From Siderastrea radians (Eukaryota; Cnidaria; Anthozoa; Scleractinia; Rhizangiidae), in assembly GCA_964017195.1 (NCBI GenBank), contig OZ024896.1:6029487-6093486 (forward strand): a stretch of 64,000 bases of DNA. Reading direction: 5' to 3'. The notes below the pieces were generated by a model that saw only the letters and a program-made list of their open reading frames with translations, ran no database searches and was not told the origin of the DNA. Shown one piece after another: positions 53,431 to 64,000 of this stretch. How positions within the stretch are numbered: the stretch's first letter is position 1; the number at the start of each line of letters is the position of its first letter. Made by a program: the position numbers and the translations under genes.

Positions 53431-56400
53431 GGGTGGGCGGGGCGATCTTTGTTTCATTGCACGAGATAAAATAGTCCACTCGGCAGTTTGAGTTCACCAA
53501 AACCACTGGATAAAAAAGACACAAGACGCATTTGTACAAGGTTGATGTCAGCAACATGAGTTGATGACGTCATATGAAAAAGTTCTAAGCCATGCTTTCT
53601 AGCTAATGGCGGCCATCTTGGATCCGCCATCTTGGATTTCTTGATTTTCCCAAAACCTCCAAAAAAGCTCTAAACTGACCAGAAAGTAATCAAAATCAAT
53701 AAAAGAACACAAAAATGATAGTGTTAAAGTAACTTAAAAATTAAAAGTTGCCACTGAAAAGGGGAAAATTCAAAATTCTGAAAAGAAAAAGGCCGGTCAA
53801 AAAGTGGTTGCCATGATAACATCAAACTTGATAGACAAGGTTTTGCTACACCAAATGTTTTCAACATCAATTTTAGGAAACGTCACTAAGATTGGTGGCT
53901 TTAACTCGCTTATTGAAAAAGTTATAAACGTCTAAAGTCCGTGTGGGCAGAATCCGCCTTCCCTCGGTCTGAAGAGGGTTAATTGTCTTTACAGCCCCTA
54001 AAGACAATTGCCAAGGATTTTAAGAGTTACAAAAGAGATGATGTTTAGTGATAAAATGTTGGCCACTTAAGTTTGTTAAATTTCGTCCATTTCTCCGTAT
54101 ATCGTCAGTAAGGATTTCATTTTTATAAAAGTGATATTTCTGAGTGGAAAATGTCAGTCAGTTTAGTCTAATTTCAGTTAAATTGTGTATTTTGGCAGTT
54201 TAAAATCAGTGATGTCTCTCAAATTGAAACGATATGGCAGCTGGAAAACTCTTGAAAAACAATGCCAGTAATGACAAACAAGGAGATTGAATGGAAAATA
54301 AAAAAGGTCGTTACTGATGTCATAAGTCATTGGTGATCTGAACTCTCGGCCTTCTTACCTTTTAAAGTACGGCTGAAGAACAAAAGTGATGATTCATCTT
54401 GAAGGAAATGTACCCTGAAGGCCACATAGAGCTGTGAAAAACTGGTAAGTCCGCCTTTCTTTTTATCAGAAAAATTTGCGACGGTTTATTTAAAGAGGTT
54501 CATTTGCAAAGCAGAAAACTGAGAGTGTCTTTAAGGAAATGGTACTGAAACAGGAGTATGCCTTTCGTGTATGGTTCGATTTAAATATAGGACAAGATTG
54601 ATACGTGTTTCATACCCATAATTCGGAGTCAGAAAGATATCAGCACAGAGATCATAACAAGTTTCGCTCAGAAGTTGCTATGAAATTAAACGTCCCGCTG
54701 TGTAGTTCCCAAATAGGATTGAGGCAGGTTCGTCTTCCTACTAATGTTTAAAAGTCTTCTATTCAAACCATTCTAATATTAAGCTCGATAAGTATTTAAA
54801 TCAAAATGCTAAAAAATTTCGAAGGCAACTGTAAACCGGGTAAAAGTTCACTGACAAAAATTTTTTTTCTCTCTGCAAGTTACTTGATATGAGTAATTTA
54901 ATACGACACGGGGTTTATGTTTCGTCCTGGTGTGTCTCTTCACGTTTTATTTGATTTTCTTTTAATTATCAGCTGTACAAAAAATACAAAATAAAGGAGA
55001 AAAACAAATTAATTTCTAAAAAAAGTTAAAAGCAGTAAGGCATGAACTGTCATTTTTAAAACAAAAATGGTGGTCAAGAGTGACGAGACTTACAAAACAA
55101 AATTGAGTACATTCATAGTTCCTTTTGTATGCAAAAAGAGTTCATTTTGTATGCAAAACGTTTTTGCTCAAACTGTTCATTTTGTGATCGTTTGGTTCAC
55201 CTGTTCGTAAAATTCAAAGCTCACCCCTGCTGTTAAACTTCAGATGACTATGATTTCAGCCCTACTCAAACAAGACGTTTTCTCTGGTCACGAAAACATA
55301 TAAACTACAACTGAAAAAGTAAGTTTTTCTTGTTAAATTAATATAAGATTTCCCTTGGTTCAATTATTCTAGTCGGTTTCCTTAGATAATTCTCTACTGC
55401 AAGCTCAGCTTAAGGTGCTTTTACACGTAAAATGTTTGGTGCAACTTGTCCCGCAAAAAAAATTGTTGCAAGTTGCGGGCACATGTAACCTGCTTGCAGA
55501 CGGTTTGTGGGTGTTTTTATCGCGGAAAAAGCCCGGAAAACGCGGAGTTCGCAATCACCGGCGCCATCTTGGACGTGCGCGAAAATCGGTCTGGTGCGAG
55601 TGACAAAGCGAGGGGGAGGGGGTGGGGGGAGCTAGAGAAAAACTGCCTGCCCGAAACCCCTCTTCTATGAGTCGCCGCTCTACGGCCATATCGCTTCCGG
55701 TGGGTAGTCACGCTTTCCATATCAGCCAATAAAATCATTGGCCTGTGACAGGCCATCAATCATGTTCTGTAAGCATGCAATTCAAAACAAACTCACGTGT
55801 AGCGAACGCAATCGACCGTAGTTTTCAATTCGTTTGCAGTTTTGACGTGTCTTTCCAAATTTCTTTGCCTTTATTGTCAGTAAAACATGAACATCAACTG
55901 GCCAAGTTTTACAATTCACATGCAACACATTTACTTGTTAGTTCGATCGCCATAAACAAATTGATTGAGATTGTGATTGAAGTTTTCATTAAATTCCTGC
56001 GACATTATATAGCAGCGACACATCGCTTTCAGTTCTAAACAGAGAATCGCCCCATGTAATTCCTACCCTCTGGATTCCGGATTCCAGTCATCTGGGTTCC
56101 GGATTCCAATTTTCTGGATTCCAGATGCCAACCATATGGATTTCGATTTCCTCCATACTTGTTTCCCCTTATGTTTGCGACTCTGTGACGTCTTACTTAA
56201 ATTTTTTTCTGTAATTATTCGTGCCTTATGCACATGTATCTATATGTAGTATTCTTTTCCGTAAGCTTTCATTAATGCGTGACATTTTTTCTATTTTCTA
56301 CTTAACAGCAACGCCAAAGTAGAACAAAACGTTGACCCTGGTATTTACTAGTAATTCTCTTATCATTCGGCATAAAATCGCCAAATATCAAACGTTAAAT

Positions 56401-56538
56401 TTGCATGGCTATTGTTTTGACAAAATCTTGATTGGAGGCCCTAGAGCAGGACAAACTGACTTGTTGAAGTTATTCCTGTCTGCCGTGCTAGGCCATTATA
56501 TACTTAACATTCTCATCATTCTCTTGCCCTTCAACGAG
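53431..56538. other. No gene seen
   Basis: Three kilobases of AT-rich sequence. Noted: a CGCCATCTTGGAT direct repeat near 53606-53640, a GTCTTTA/TAAAGAC hairpin near 53985-54010, a TTGTTGCAAGTTGCGGGCAC patch at about 55435-55500 like other cnidarian miniature repeats, and CTGGATTCCGGATTCCA tandem motifs at 56065-56130. No supported coding region. Confidence 0.4.
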
Positions 56539-56845
56539 CTAACTGACTGTCTTAATTATTACTGTGGCCACTGCTATCATTATCGAACTCCGGTTACCAA
56601 TGGCAAAGACGACAAAGCCTGTCAAAGTAAAGAAGCAGCCACTGGATCTTCTCTGTTCACTAGCGTAATTGGTGGATCCAAGATGTTCTTTGGGGGTTTG
56701 AAAGGGACAGAACTTGACAACTAAGGTGTATGTTAGATCGTCACCGTTTTGCTCGGGTGAAGTGAACTTCACGTTGCCATTCACGAACTCTAAGGTGTTT
56801 AGATCCACATGGACGTTCTTCCGAGAGCCGCTAGCCAGTAAGGGC
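56539..56845 (-). CDS. Unidentified coding-like fragment, minus strand
   Basis: The minus strand is open for roughly 100 codons from the edge of a G-run-ended element (56846) to TAA at 56539. It reads FVNGNVKFTSPEQNG, DLTYTLVVKFCPFQ and a hydrophobic stretch, FFTLTGFVVFAIG, near its end. No start codon is present before the element boundary. Composition is more protein-like than in neighbouring frames, so it may be the last exon or a broken end of a membrane protein gene. I do not recognise the family and it may be chance. An overlapping plus-strand frame (56332-56724) is less convincing. Confidence 0.2.
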
Positions 56846-57489
56846 TAGTCCCGGGGGGGGGGGGCACTCCCATATATAACCTATGTAGGTACGTGCTGCT
56901 GTGAAGCGTATGGTTTTCGAGCAGTTTGCTCTGGGATAGGATATGGAAATCAGGGAGTTTTGATCTAGAATAGGGTATCAATTACTGGGAAACTACAGGG
57001 GCACCCAACGAGGAAATTTTGCAAAATGCTTGAAACGTCATTTTCTGCTTTCTTAGATTGCTTCAGAGCTTTTTAAAGGAATTATTGTGTAAGTTAATAC
57101 AGGTTGATCTGTTCGGCGTTTTTAGCTGAAACTTAAGGCCGCAGAAAAGTTTAGAAAACGGAATCTGACATGCCGAATTTCCGAGCTGATAATGGCTGTC
57201 CGAAAATTGTAGCTGACCGTATTTTACACTCATGACGACATATTTGTCCACCCGAAAACAATAGGAATTAATCAGTCCCCTTGTTACGTCTGAGGTGACG
57301 TTTTGACAAAGAAATCTCTAGTTTTCACTGCATTTAAATCTGAATATCTCAGGTGACTTAGGCCTGCCGAACAGATATTCAGCTGGAACGAACCGTTGGG
57401 TGCCCCTGAAACTAATAGGTGATGTGAAAAGTTAAAAACTGGTAAAAAAGAATTAAAAAAGTTGACACTGGCTAAAAATAGTTATGGAC

Positions 57490-57518
57490 GTTTCGGCCAC
57501 TACTGTTGCCTTCCTCAG
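57490..57518 (-). ncRNA. Candidate hammerhead-ribozyme core in PLE 2 (left arm)
   Basis: The minus strand reads CTGAGGA, then AGGC, a loop, GGCC, then GAAAC. This fits C-U-G-A-N-G-A, stem II, G-A-A-A with N7 = G. It lies in the non-coding end next to the endonuclease stop, the same place as the PLE 1 candidate. Cleavage site not established. Confidence 0.4.
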
Positions 57519-57643
57519 CAAAGATAAAAATGCAAATGTCTAACGGCGTCCTACTTAGAATATGTAACCGATGTGTGATAAAAATCACACCTCGAAGGAA
57601 CTTTCTGAGTGCAACAATAGTCTCTAGGGTATTCTTAATGACT

Positions 57644-58766
57644 CTAAAAATTCTTAATGTTATTGTATACGTTTGGTAGCGCTATGTGTTCGTTTATAGT
57701 GTTCCTATTTCGCACGGAATGCCAAGCTTCAAGAATTAGTCTTTGTCGCCACGCCAATGACCTGTCGACAATTTCAACGCTCTCCAAATCTATTTGATGA
57801 CCGTTAAGCATATGGTGTTTGGCCAACAAGGAGTTTTTATCCAATGTTGCTATGGCCTTAGCGTGTTCTTTCACACGTGTTTTTAGCGCGCGTGATGTCT
57901 GACCAACATAAACACAATCACAATCTTTACATTTGATCTTATATACGATTCCTCTGGAAGCCTCTTTCTCGATCTTGTCTTTTGGCTTTTTGAGCATGCT
58001 CGAGATGGTGCGAATAGGTTTATGGGCGACCTTGATGTTGAAACCTCGAAGAACGTTTGCAACTCTTTCGGAAAATCCTTTGGCGTAGGGGAGGATAACA
58101 AAGCCACGATGGTCGATACCATTTATTTCTTGTTGTCTACTCAGTTGGCGGCCATTGTGAATGAAGTTAGCAGGGTAGTTGTTAGTGGCGAGGGCTTTCG
58201 CTACTCGCTTAGTTTCCTGTGATACTTCCTCCTCCGTGGAAGGAATGTTCCTCGCGCGATCCATGAGAGTGCGAGCGACCGAGTGTTTATGCTGGGGATG
58301 GTGGTGTGATTTGAAATCAAGGTAACGGTCGGTGTTGGTAGCTTTCCTGTAGACAGATACGGTGATTGAGCCATCTTCTTGTCTGGTTGTTTTGGTGTCA
58401 AGAAAGGCAATGGAACCTTCTGATTCTGTCTCGATTGTAAATTTGATGTGAGGATTGATCGAATTAAGATGTGAGTGGAATTCATCTACGTGTTCCCTTT
58501 TTACACATACGTGGCTATCATCCACGTATCTAAACCACCATTTGGGAGGGTTAGGGGTCGATGAGAGAGCCTTTTCTTCGACATGTTCCATGACGAGATT
58601 GGCCAAGATGGCGCTGACTGGGGATCCCATCGGACAACCGAAAATTTTGTTGAAAATGGTTGCCTTGGAATACAAAGAAACTGTTGTCGAGGACGAACTG
58701 TAGAAGTGTCATGATATTTTGGATAGATAAGTTGGTTCTCTCCGGTAGTGATTGGTCAGAGTCCAC
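57644..58766 (-). pseudogene. PLE 2 RT-GIY-YIG endonuclease, 5'-truncated and frameshifted
   Basis: The minus-strand frame from 58675 to 57644 (343 codons) has GCPMGSPVSAILAN and the catalytic YVDD (WFRYVDDSHV), a connection region, then CKDCDCVYVGQTSR and R..EHA of a GIY-YIG endonuclease with the late acid in LILEAWHS. Upstream residues (TNLSIQNIMTLLQFVLDN, FFVFQGNHFQQ) lie in another frame from 58766, so one base is gained or lost near 58640. The RT N-terminal half is absent. The remaining part could not make an active enzyme. Confidence 0.85.
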
Positions 58767-59597
58767 TCACATCTTAATTCGATCAATCCTCACATCAAAT
58801 TTACAATCGAGACAGAATCAGAAGGTTCCATTGCCTTTCTTGACACCAAAACAACCAGACAAGAAGATGGCTCAATCACCGTATCTGTCTACAGGAAAGC
58901 TACCAACACCGACCGTTACCTTGATTTCAAATCACACCACCATCCCCAGCATAAACACTCGGTCGCTCGCACTCTCATGGATCGCGCGAGGAACATTCCT
59001 TCCACGGAGGAGGAAGTATCACAGGAAACTAAGCGAGTAGCGAAAGCCCTCGCCACTAACAACTACCCTGCTAACTTCATTCACAATGGCCGCCAACTGA
59101 GTAGACAACAAGAAATAAATGGTATCGACCATCGTGGCTTTGTTATCCTCCCCTACGCCAAAGGATTTTCCGAAAGAGTTGCAAACGTTCTTCGAGGTTT
59201 CAACATCAAGGTCGCCCATAAACCTATTCGCACCATCTCGAGCATACTCAAAAAGCCAAAAGACAAGATCGAGAAAGAGGCTTCCAGAGGAATCGTATAT
59301 AAGATCAAATGTAAAGATTGTGATTGTGTTTATGTTGGTCAGACATCACGCGCGCTAAAAACACGTGTGAAAGAACACGCTAAGGCCATAGCAACATTGG
59401 ATAAAAACTCCTTGTTGGCCAAACACCATATGCTTAACGGTCATCAAATAGATTTGGAGAGCGTTGAAATTGTCGACAGGTCATTGGCGTGGCGACAAAG
59501 ACTAATTCTTGAAGCTTGGCATTCCGTGCGAAATAGGAACACTATAAACGAACACATAGCGCTACCAAACGTATACAATAACATTAAGAATTTTTAG
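58765..59597 (+). pseudogene. PLE 2 inverted partial copy on the plus strand
   Basis: 277 codons nearly identical to the C-terminal part of the minus-strand PLE 2 frame (one visible Met/Ile difference, SSM versus SSI). It begins after the YVDD block (HSHLNSINPHIKF) and so lacks the catalytic RT core but retains the whole GIY-YIG domain and the stop codon. It is the 5'-truncated half of the dimer. Confidence 0.85.
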
Positions 59598-59723
59598 AGT
59601 CATTAAGAATACCCTAGAGACTATTGTTGCACCTCAGAAAGTTCCTTCGAGGTGTGATTTTTATCACACATCGGTTACATATTCTAAGTAGGACGCCGTT
59701 AGACATTTGCATTTTTATCTTTG

Positions 59724-59752
59724 CTGAGGAAGGCAACAGTAGTGGCCGAAAC
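59724..59752 (+). ncRNA. Candidate hammerhead-ribozyme core in PLE 2 (right arm)
   Basis: Plus-strand twin of 57490-57518 (CTGAGGA ... GGCCGAAAC), about 125 bp after the endonuclease stop codon of the inverted copy. Confidence 0.4.
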
Positions 59753-60147
59753 GTCCATAACTATTTTTAGCCAGTGTCAACTTTTTTAATTCTTTTTTAC
59801 CAGTTTTTAACATGCCTGGCTACACACCGAACATTTTTAACTTCATGTGAAAAGTTAGTTCAAAGAGGGTTTGAAGAACTTGGAAATGTAAAATGTAAAT
59901 GAAATCGTGACAACTTTGTTGATCGAGAGATATGGTTTTCCATTAAAAGCACTCTGTGATTACATTTCTGATAGATAGCTGGAAAATAGCTAGCCTGGGA
60001 AAAGGTAGGGATTCTTGGCATCTAGTCGAGAATAGGGTTGCAAAATGGACCTGAAAGTGGTCTGGTACAGGTAAAGGGTTTCAGAGTCCCAGCGGCATAC
60101 CCCACCAAAATTTTCCGAGTACCCCCCAGGGAGGGACTAGACTCCTT

Positions 60148-60997
60148 CCTTCTGTAGTTCCTCTAACTACTCGGTGGGACCTTGTAACTAAGTTAATTTC
60201 TTGTTTCAGGCACTCAGCGACTTTTCATTTTAGACATTTTAACAGGGCCGTAGCCATACTTTCCTGATAACCGAGGCAACTTTTAGGGGGTCTGGGGGCA
60301 TGCTCCCGCAGAAAATATCTGAATCTAGACGCTCGTAAATACCATTTATAGCGTTTTCCTTGTGGTATTTTCCCCCAAACAAAATAATAATTCAAACTAA
60401 CTTTAACAGCATTTATGTTTGTTACTTGTTCTTTTCGTTTTCAACAGTTTCATTCAGAAATGAAATTTTAGAAGCCCTGAAATGTTATTTCAGCATTCGT
60501 GACGGAAAAAAAACCGATCTTGTTCAAGTGCACCAGTTCAAGTGTACTAGTGCTGAAGTGTGCCCTCTACTTAAGGCCTCGCTTTTATTTGGAGAAAGCT
60601 AAAGCAATTCTCCTATGGCCACTGTCGTCCCATTGTTGCAACATTTGCAACGGTTCTGGAATGATATCGTAAACGTACGCAAAGACAAGACTTTTCAGGC
60701 GGTCTGCGCCCATTGTTCACCTGGACCACGTCCTCAATCGGTAGCGAGGCTGGTGCTGTATACGATGACCCACTGGAGAAAATGGTGGGCTCACGACCAG
60801 TACATAAGTGAAGTATTACTGTTATCACACTTTAAAGTACCATTGGCGTGGTTTACTGCCAGAGACATATTATATTATTAAATAATTAATTTTTCTATTT
60901 AGGGTTTTAACCACAAGGAAAACGTCTTACTGAGGCAGCTGCCTCGGTTACCTCAATACTGGCTACGGGCCTGTTTAAGTTCGGTGGTTCGAGGCCT
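60148..60997. other. No gene seen
   Basis: Short domain-free ORFs on both strands only. Sequence around 60640-60860 is less AT-rich but neither strand gives a recognisable protein. Confidence 0.35.
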
Positions 60998-61090
60998 GGG
61001 GTCTGTTTCTCGAAAGTCCCGGTAACTTTAAAGCTCATAAAATAGCTTTCCGGGCCCAAAAGTTATCGGGACTTTCGAGAAACGGGCCCC
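60998..61090. repeat. ~93-bp hairpin element
   Basis: GGGGTCTGTTTCTCGAAAGT with CCCGG on the left and CCGGG.. with ACTTTCGAGAAACGGGCCCC on the right form an inverted repeat with long arms. The minus-strand ORF crossing it is an artefact. Similar in style to the hairpins at 5047 and 15834. Confidence 0.75.
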
Positions 61091-61949
61091 TATTCCTTGT
61101 CGCACTGTTCTTTTCTTGGATAAGAAACCTTGCTCTCTAAACCGGAGGTGACAAGAACTTTCCAAGGTGCTTACCATGAAACTGACGTACAACCCCACGA
61201 GTACAGTCACAAAATAGGTGTCTGTCTTTGTACTCCTTTCTTTAAAGTGGGGGGTTCAGTATGAACTCAATTAGTCGCCAGTTGTGCCGGAGAAATGAAT
61301 TGATCTCCATTTATTTGATATTCACTAGAACCAGTAGTGTTTCTCTGTTAGTCCGGCTACTAAGCCCATTTTCAACTGTAGCAAGTTGGGCTCCCAAGAC
61401 GGACTGTTCACCTACAAAAACTCTAGAGTACAAGCAGTTTCTCATTTCTCTCCGAGATAGTCCAGCGAGCAAAACACGCATAAACACAAGATCGCTTGCA
61501 TGTACGAGAATCTCATTTTCCTTCTGACGCGCGACGGCAAAATTCTGGCGTGTTTGCGTGTTTATAACAATAAGAAATAAGAGACTCTTCCAGGACTCTT
61601 CAGATCTAGAACACGATCTAGGATCTAAGTAAATAAAAAAAAATGACTGTTTTTGCCTTATGCTTCAGAAAACTAGATCTGACTGAAGTTAATCAGCCGC
61701 CCATGTTGATAATTAGCAGGATGATGTTTTGTTTCTGGGCCATTTTACAAAGCTGAGACTCATTGCCTCCAACCTGGCTCAGAAGCGGAATTATAAACAG
61801 CAGACGGAACATGCCATCTTTAACTATAGATATCCTTCTAGGTTCCTATAAAATTTACATTTAATATTGCCATTTTAAAAAATTTATAGAGGTTTAAACA
61901 TTGCAGCGGAAACGTCATACGAAAACCGAGCGATTGAAAGCGATTTCAC
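61091..61949. other. No gene seen
   Basis: No domain-bearing ORF or repeat recognised. Confidence 0.35.
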
Positions 61950-62330
61950 TTAAGCAACATCCTATATTAGTAGCAAGTTTAATTTTATTAATTAGAACTG
62001 TGTGTGGACTGAAACTTTTGAGCTACTAATTGGCTGTCCTTTAAAATTTTCATTTAAAACGTGACGAACAAAAACGTAAAAATGTTTTAAAAACCTCTGA
62101 AACTCGGAATTTATTTTTCATTAACAACCCCCTAAATCCATGAACCAATGTATTGAAATACCCGGCTTGCTTGTTATCGGCAGTGTAAAAACTAGTTCTG
62201 TTAAGGTTTGAATATAGATCAACTGTCAAATGTGTGTTCTTTCTAATCATTGATACTTTCGTTATTGAGCTGTCAATTATTTTTCCCAACTCATCTTTAT
62301 TCAAAAACGCAGAGAAACCCTTTTTTGTCC
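61950..62330. repeat. Diverged local duplication, left copy
   Basis: The blocks GTGGACTGAAAC, GAGCTACTA, CAAAATTTTCATTT, CCTCTGAAACT, the TTTGAATAT block, GAGCTGTCA.. and CTCATCTTTATTCAAA have counterparts in the same order at 63600-63990, about 1.65 kb apart. The copies are strongly diverged, so this is an old duplication. Confidence 0.5.
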
Positions 62331-62406
62331 TGTTAATTGATTCACTTGGCCACGCAGATGGTTTGTTCCCTCCTTTGATAAGGAGCCACTGCAAAGCTAT
62401 TGCCAT
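62050..62406 (-). CDS. Unassigned 118-codon frame, minus strand
   Basis: Reads AIALQWLLIKGG, NRTKKGFSAFLNKDELGK and NKQAGYFNTLVHGF. It overlaps the left duplicate, and the right duplicate retains a loosely similar GLSALYLNNDELW stretch broken by stops. The partial retention could mean a decayed gene copy, but no family is recognised and chance openness is likely in AT-rich DNA. Confidence 0.15.
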   Translation of the reverse strand: MAIALQWLLIKGGNKPSAWPSESINRTKKGFSAFLNKDELGKIIDSSITKVSMIRKNTHLTVDLYSNLNRTSFYTADNKQAGYFNTLVHGFRGLLMKNKFRVSEVFKTFLRFCSSRFK

Positions 62407-62539
62407 AAAGGTAAGTTATGTAAAGAAATACAATCGCGAACAAAAGAAGGATACCAAAGCCCCGAATAAGTTTTGTTATCATTTTGGTCTACTTCAGTAC
62501 AATTTACTCCAGCCGATATGTACGGTGAGGGCTGCATAG

Positions 62540-63599
62540 GCTTTGTGGCAGCGTAATAAATCCTGAAGTGAAATATTTTTTTTCTTCTCGAATCGAAGAT
62601 TCTTCCCTAGCCTTTTTGGTGGCTAACTAATGTCACGTGTCCCAAAAATATTGCTTTGAACTGAGTTATTGCTAGTTGCTTAGATGTCAAATGTTTAGTT
62701 CTAATCAGTGAAACAGGTTTGCTTGAAAAGAAAGAGACCTCAAACAAGCTGTTCGACTAACGGTGAAAAAATGAAATGTTGGGCGTCGTCCCTAATGTCA
62801 TATTTGTGGTTAATATCGCTTAGTTTTAACATTTAGGTGGAGAATTACTAAAGCTAAAACAGAAAATTGAATGGAATCCAAATGTTAGTTGAAGTTATCA
62901 TCTTCCTGGTAGCATAAATTTGTTACGCACACTTTTTCCGTCAATTATTTAAAAACGTAGTGGAAGTCTAAGAAAACGCTAACGCTTCACAAGCCATTTG
63001 GTAAATCGGCTAAATAAATAGGATCCAGCTTACCAAAAACACGACTTGGCGCTTTTATTAAAGACGAATTAGCTGTAAGCTGCAAACATCTAAGCTGGGG
63101 CCTTTTTGAGGAGAAACTCTCAAAACCTACAACAATTTGCGTGAAGTCTCGTTAAGTTCAGATGATATTCAAACGGCACAAAAAAAAACGTTTCTAAATT
63201 TTTACAAGAAAGCTGCTGCAATCAATTATCAACAATACAGGCAGTATTGCTCCACCGAAATGTCAAAACTGTTTAACGAAGTCGCCTTTTATTAGAGCAG
63301 ACTGCTTAAAGATTTTGTTCGCTTTCTTTTTCTTTAAAAAGAATACGCTAGTTAACCTTTTCTCTCCTTTTTATAAAGAAAAACAATAAAACTGCCAAAT
63401 TTTCTGCTCTGTTTTAAAATTATGTTTTATCCAACGTCAAAGACAAGAAATTAAATATGTAGAAAAACGTCTGACAATTTATAACTCGTATTTTTTGACG
63501 GGCAGCAAAATTCTGAATACAAAGAAATTCTCTTCTCTGCACTGCATTGCAATCATTCGTCACTGATATTTTGTTATCAAATAGTGTATTTCAGTAAAC
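62540..63599. other. No gene seen
   Basis: AT-rich sequence between the two copies of the local duplication. No ORF, splice pattern or repeat supports a gene. Confidence 0.4.
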
Positions 63600-64000
63600 G
63601 CATTTCTAGCATTTTACCAGCATTTTCTTAAATTAAGCTGTACATGGACTGCAACCTTTCGAGCTACTATCCAGCTGATCTTCAAAATTTTCATTTTGCC
63701 GCATATGAATGAAATATGATAACGCAAAAAAAATAGAAAACCCCTGAAACTGGGAGTTAAACATTCATAGTAACCTCGTAACCTCTTGTGGATACATTAC
63801 CAATGTAACATTAGTTATGTACCAGGATAAAACCTAGTTTCTTTTAGGCTTGAATATGTTTAAGTTACGGTATATTTTTTCTCAACAAAGACCGAGTGTC
63901 AATGTTGTTGTTATCATTAATCAACAGCTTGTTAGCTGTCACTTATGTTCCACAGCTCATCGTTATTCAAATACAACGCCGAAAGGCCATTTTGGATTAA
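63600..64000. repeat. Diverged local duplication, right copy (runs off the window)
   Basis: Counterpart of 61950-62330 beginning TGTACATGGACTGCAACC. It continues beyond the end of the window, so the full period and content cannot be determined. Confidence 0.5.

Larger units (their letters stand above)
57435..59844 (-). mobile_element. Penelope-like element 2: inverted dimer with a 13-bp target duplication
   Basis: Flanked by the direct repeat ATGTGAAAAGTTA at 57422-57434 and 59845-59857. Left arm about 57431-58482 and right arm 58765-59811 are near-identical reverse complements of about 1.05 kb, separated by a 282-bp loop. About 33 bp of extra sequence (ending TTTTTAACTTC) follow the right arm. 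The minus-strand copy contains the catalytic RT block plus endonuclease; the plus-strand copy is a shorter duplicate. The layout is the same as PLE 1, though the protein sequence is a different PLE lineage. Confidence 0.85.
56846..60147. mobile_element. G-run-ended element split by PLE 2
   Basis: Left end CTAGTCCCGGGGGGGGGGGC, right end GTACCCCCCAGGGAGGGACTAG: imperfect inverted termini. Removing PLE 2 (57435-59844) leaves about 0.9 kb, a typical size for this GC-ended family. Inner motifs (TATGTAGGTACGTGCTGC on the left, GTACAGGTAAAGGG on the right) are consistent with one element. Confidence 0.5.

Noticed and set aside
55415..55670. Overlapping ORFs in GC-richer DNA near 55.5 kb
   Set aside because: Three frames are open at once, there is no domain, and part is a miniature-repeat-like TTGCAAGTTGC patch.
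1..64000. tRNA, rRNA or snRNA genes
   Set aside because: No cloverleaf-compatible A/B-box pair or rRNA/snRNA signature was found by eye; a tRNAscan-SE and Infernal run would settle it.

Overview
This window looks like nuclear DNA of an anthozoan cnidarian, most likely a stony coral. That is inferred from AT-rich sequence with spliced and intronless animal genes, several Penelope-like elements (PLEs), a tyrosine-recombinase (YR) retrotransposon, TTAA-flanked miniature elements, THAP-domain transposon remains and a rhodopsin-like GPCR of the intronless kind that is expanded in corals. The species cannot be fixed from sequence reading alone. Nothing bacterial (operons, Shine-Dalgarno sites, CRISPR) is present.

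Layout. 1-2.0 kb: an intact intronless class A GPCR on the minus strand. 2.8-4.3 kb: a TTAA-flanked element with long inverted arms. 4.5-14.0 kb: two divergent calmodulin-like genes, head to head and about 1.2 kb apart. Each has five coding exons with the same intron phases and mostly degenerate EF hands. A 409-bp TTAA miniature element sits in an intron of one gene and again in the shared promoter region. 14.1-15.5 kb: a CAT/CGT microsatellite and a diverged fossil of the downstream repeat unit, including a GPCR C-terminus. 16.6-35.2 kb: three tandem units of about 5.3-5.5 kb (the first enlarged to 7.8 kb by a PLE). Each unit holds PLE remains, a LINE 3' end with a (TATG)n tail, a GTAGTAGCTG minisatellite, a TATA-box gene for a 69-residue secreted peptide with eight clustered cysteines, and a broken GPCR. 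The duplication breakpoint lies inside the GPCR, and only the last unit keeps the GPCR 3' half.

37.7-43.5 kb: a nearly intact YR retrotransposon (Ngaro/PAT-like) with split direct repeats A1-ORFs-B1-A2-B2. It has a gag that appears spliced and a 1050-codon RT-RNase H-YR ORF. The gag intron is packed with about 30 copies of a GTGAG..CTCAC hairpin unit. 44.4-50.0 kb: a roughly 93-bp minisatellite split by a 5.0-kb inverted-repeat transposon carrying a THAP remnant. 50.7-51.1 kb: LINE pol C-terminal debris. 51.4-60.2 kb: GC-rich-ended repeats, one of them split by a second PLE inverted dimer with a 13-bp target duplication. 60.2-64 kb: mostly featureless apart from one hairpin and an old local duplication at the right edge.

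The most noteworthy items are the triplicated cysteine-rich secreted peptide linked to a GPCR in each unit, the hairpin/splice-donor-like array inside the YR retrotransposon, the two PLE inverted dimers with exact target duplications (one with clean empty sites in the paralogous units), and the divergent pair of degenerate calmodulin-like genes.
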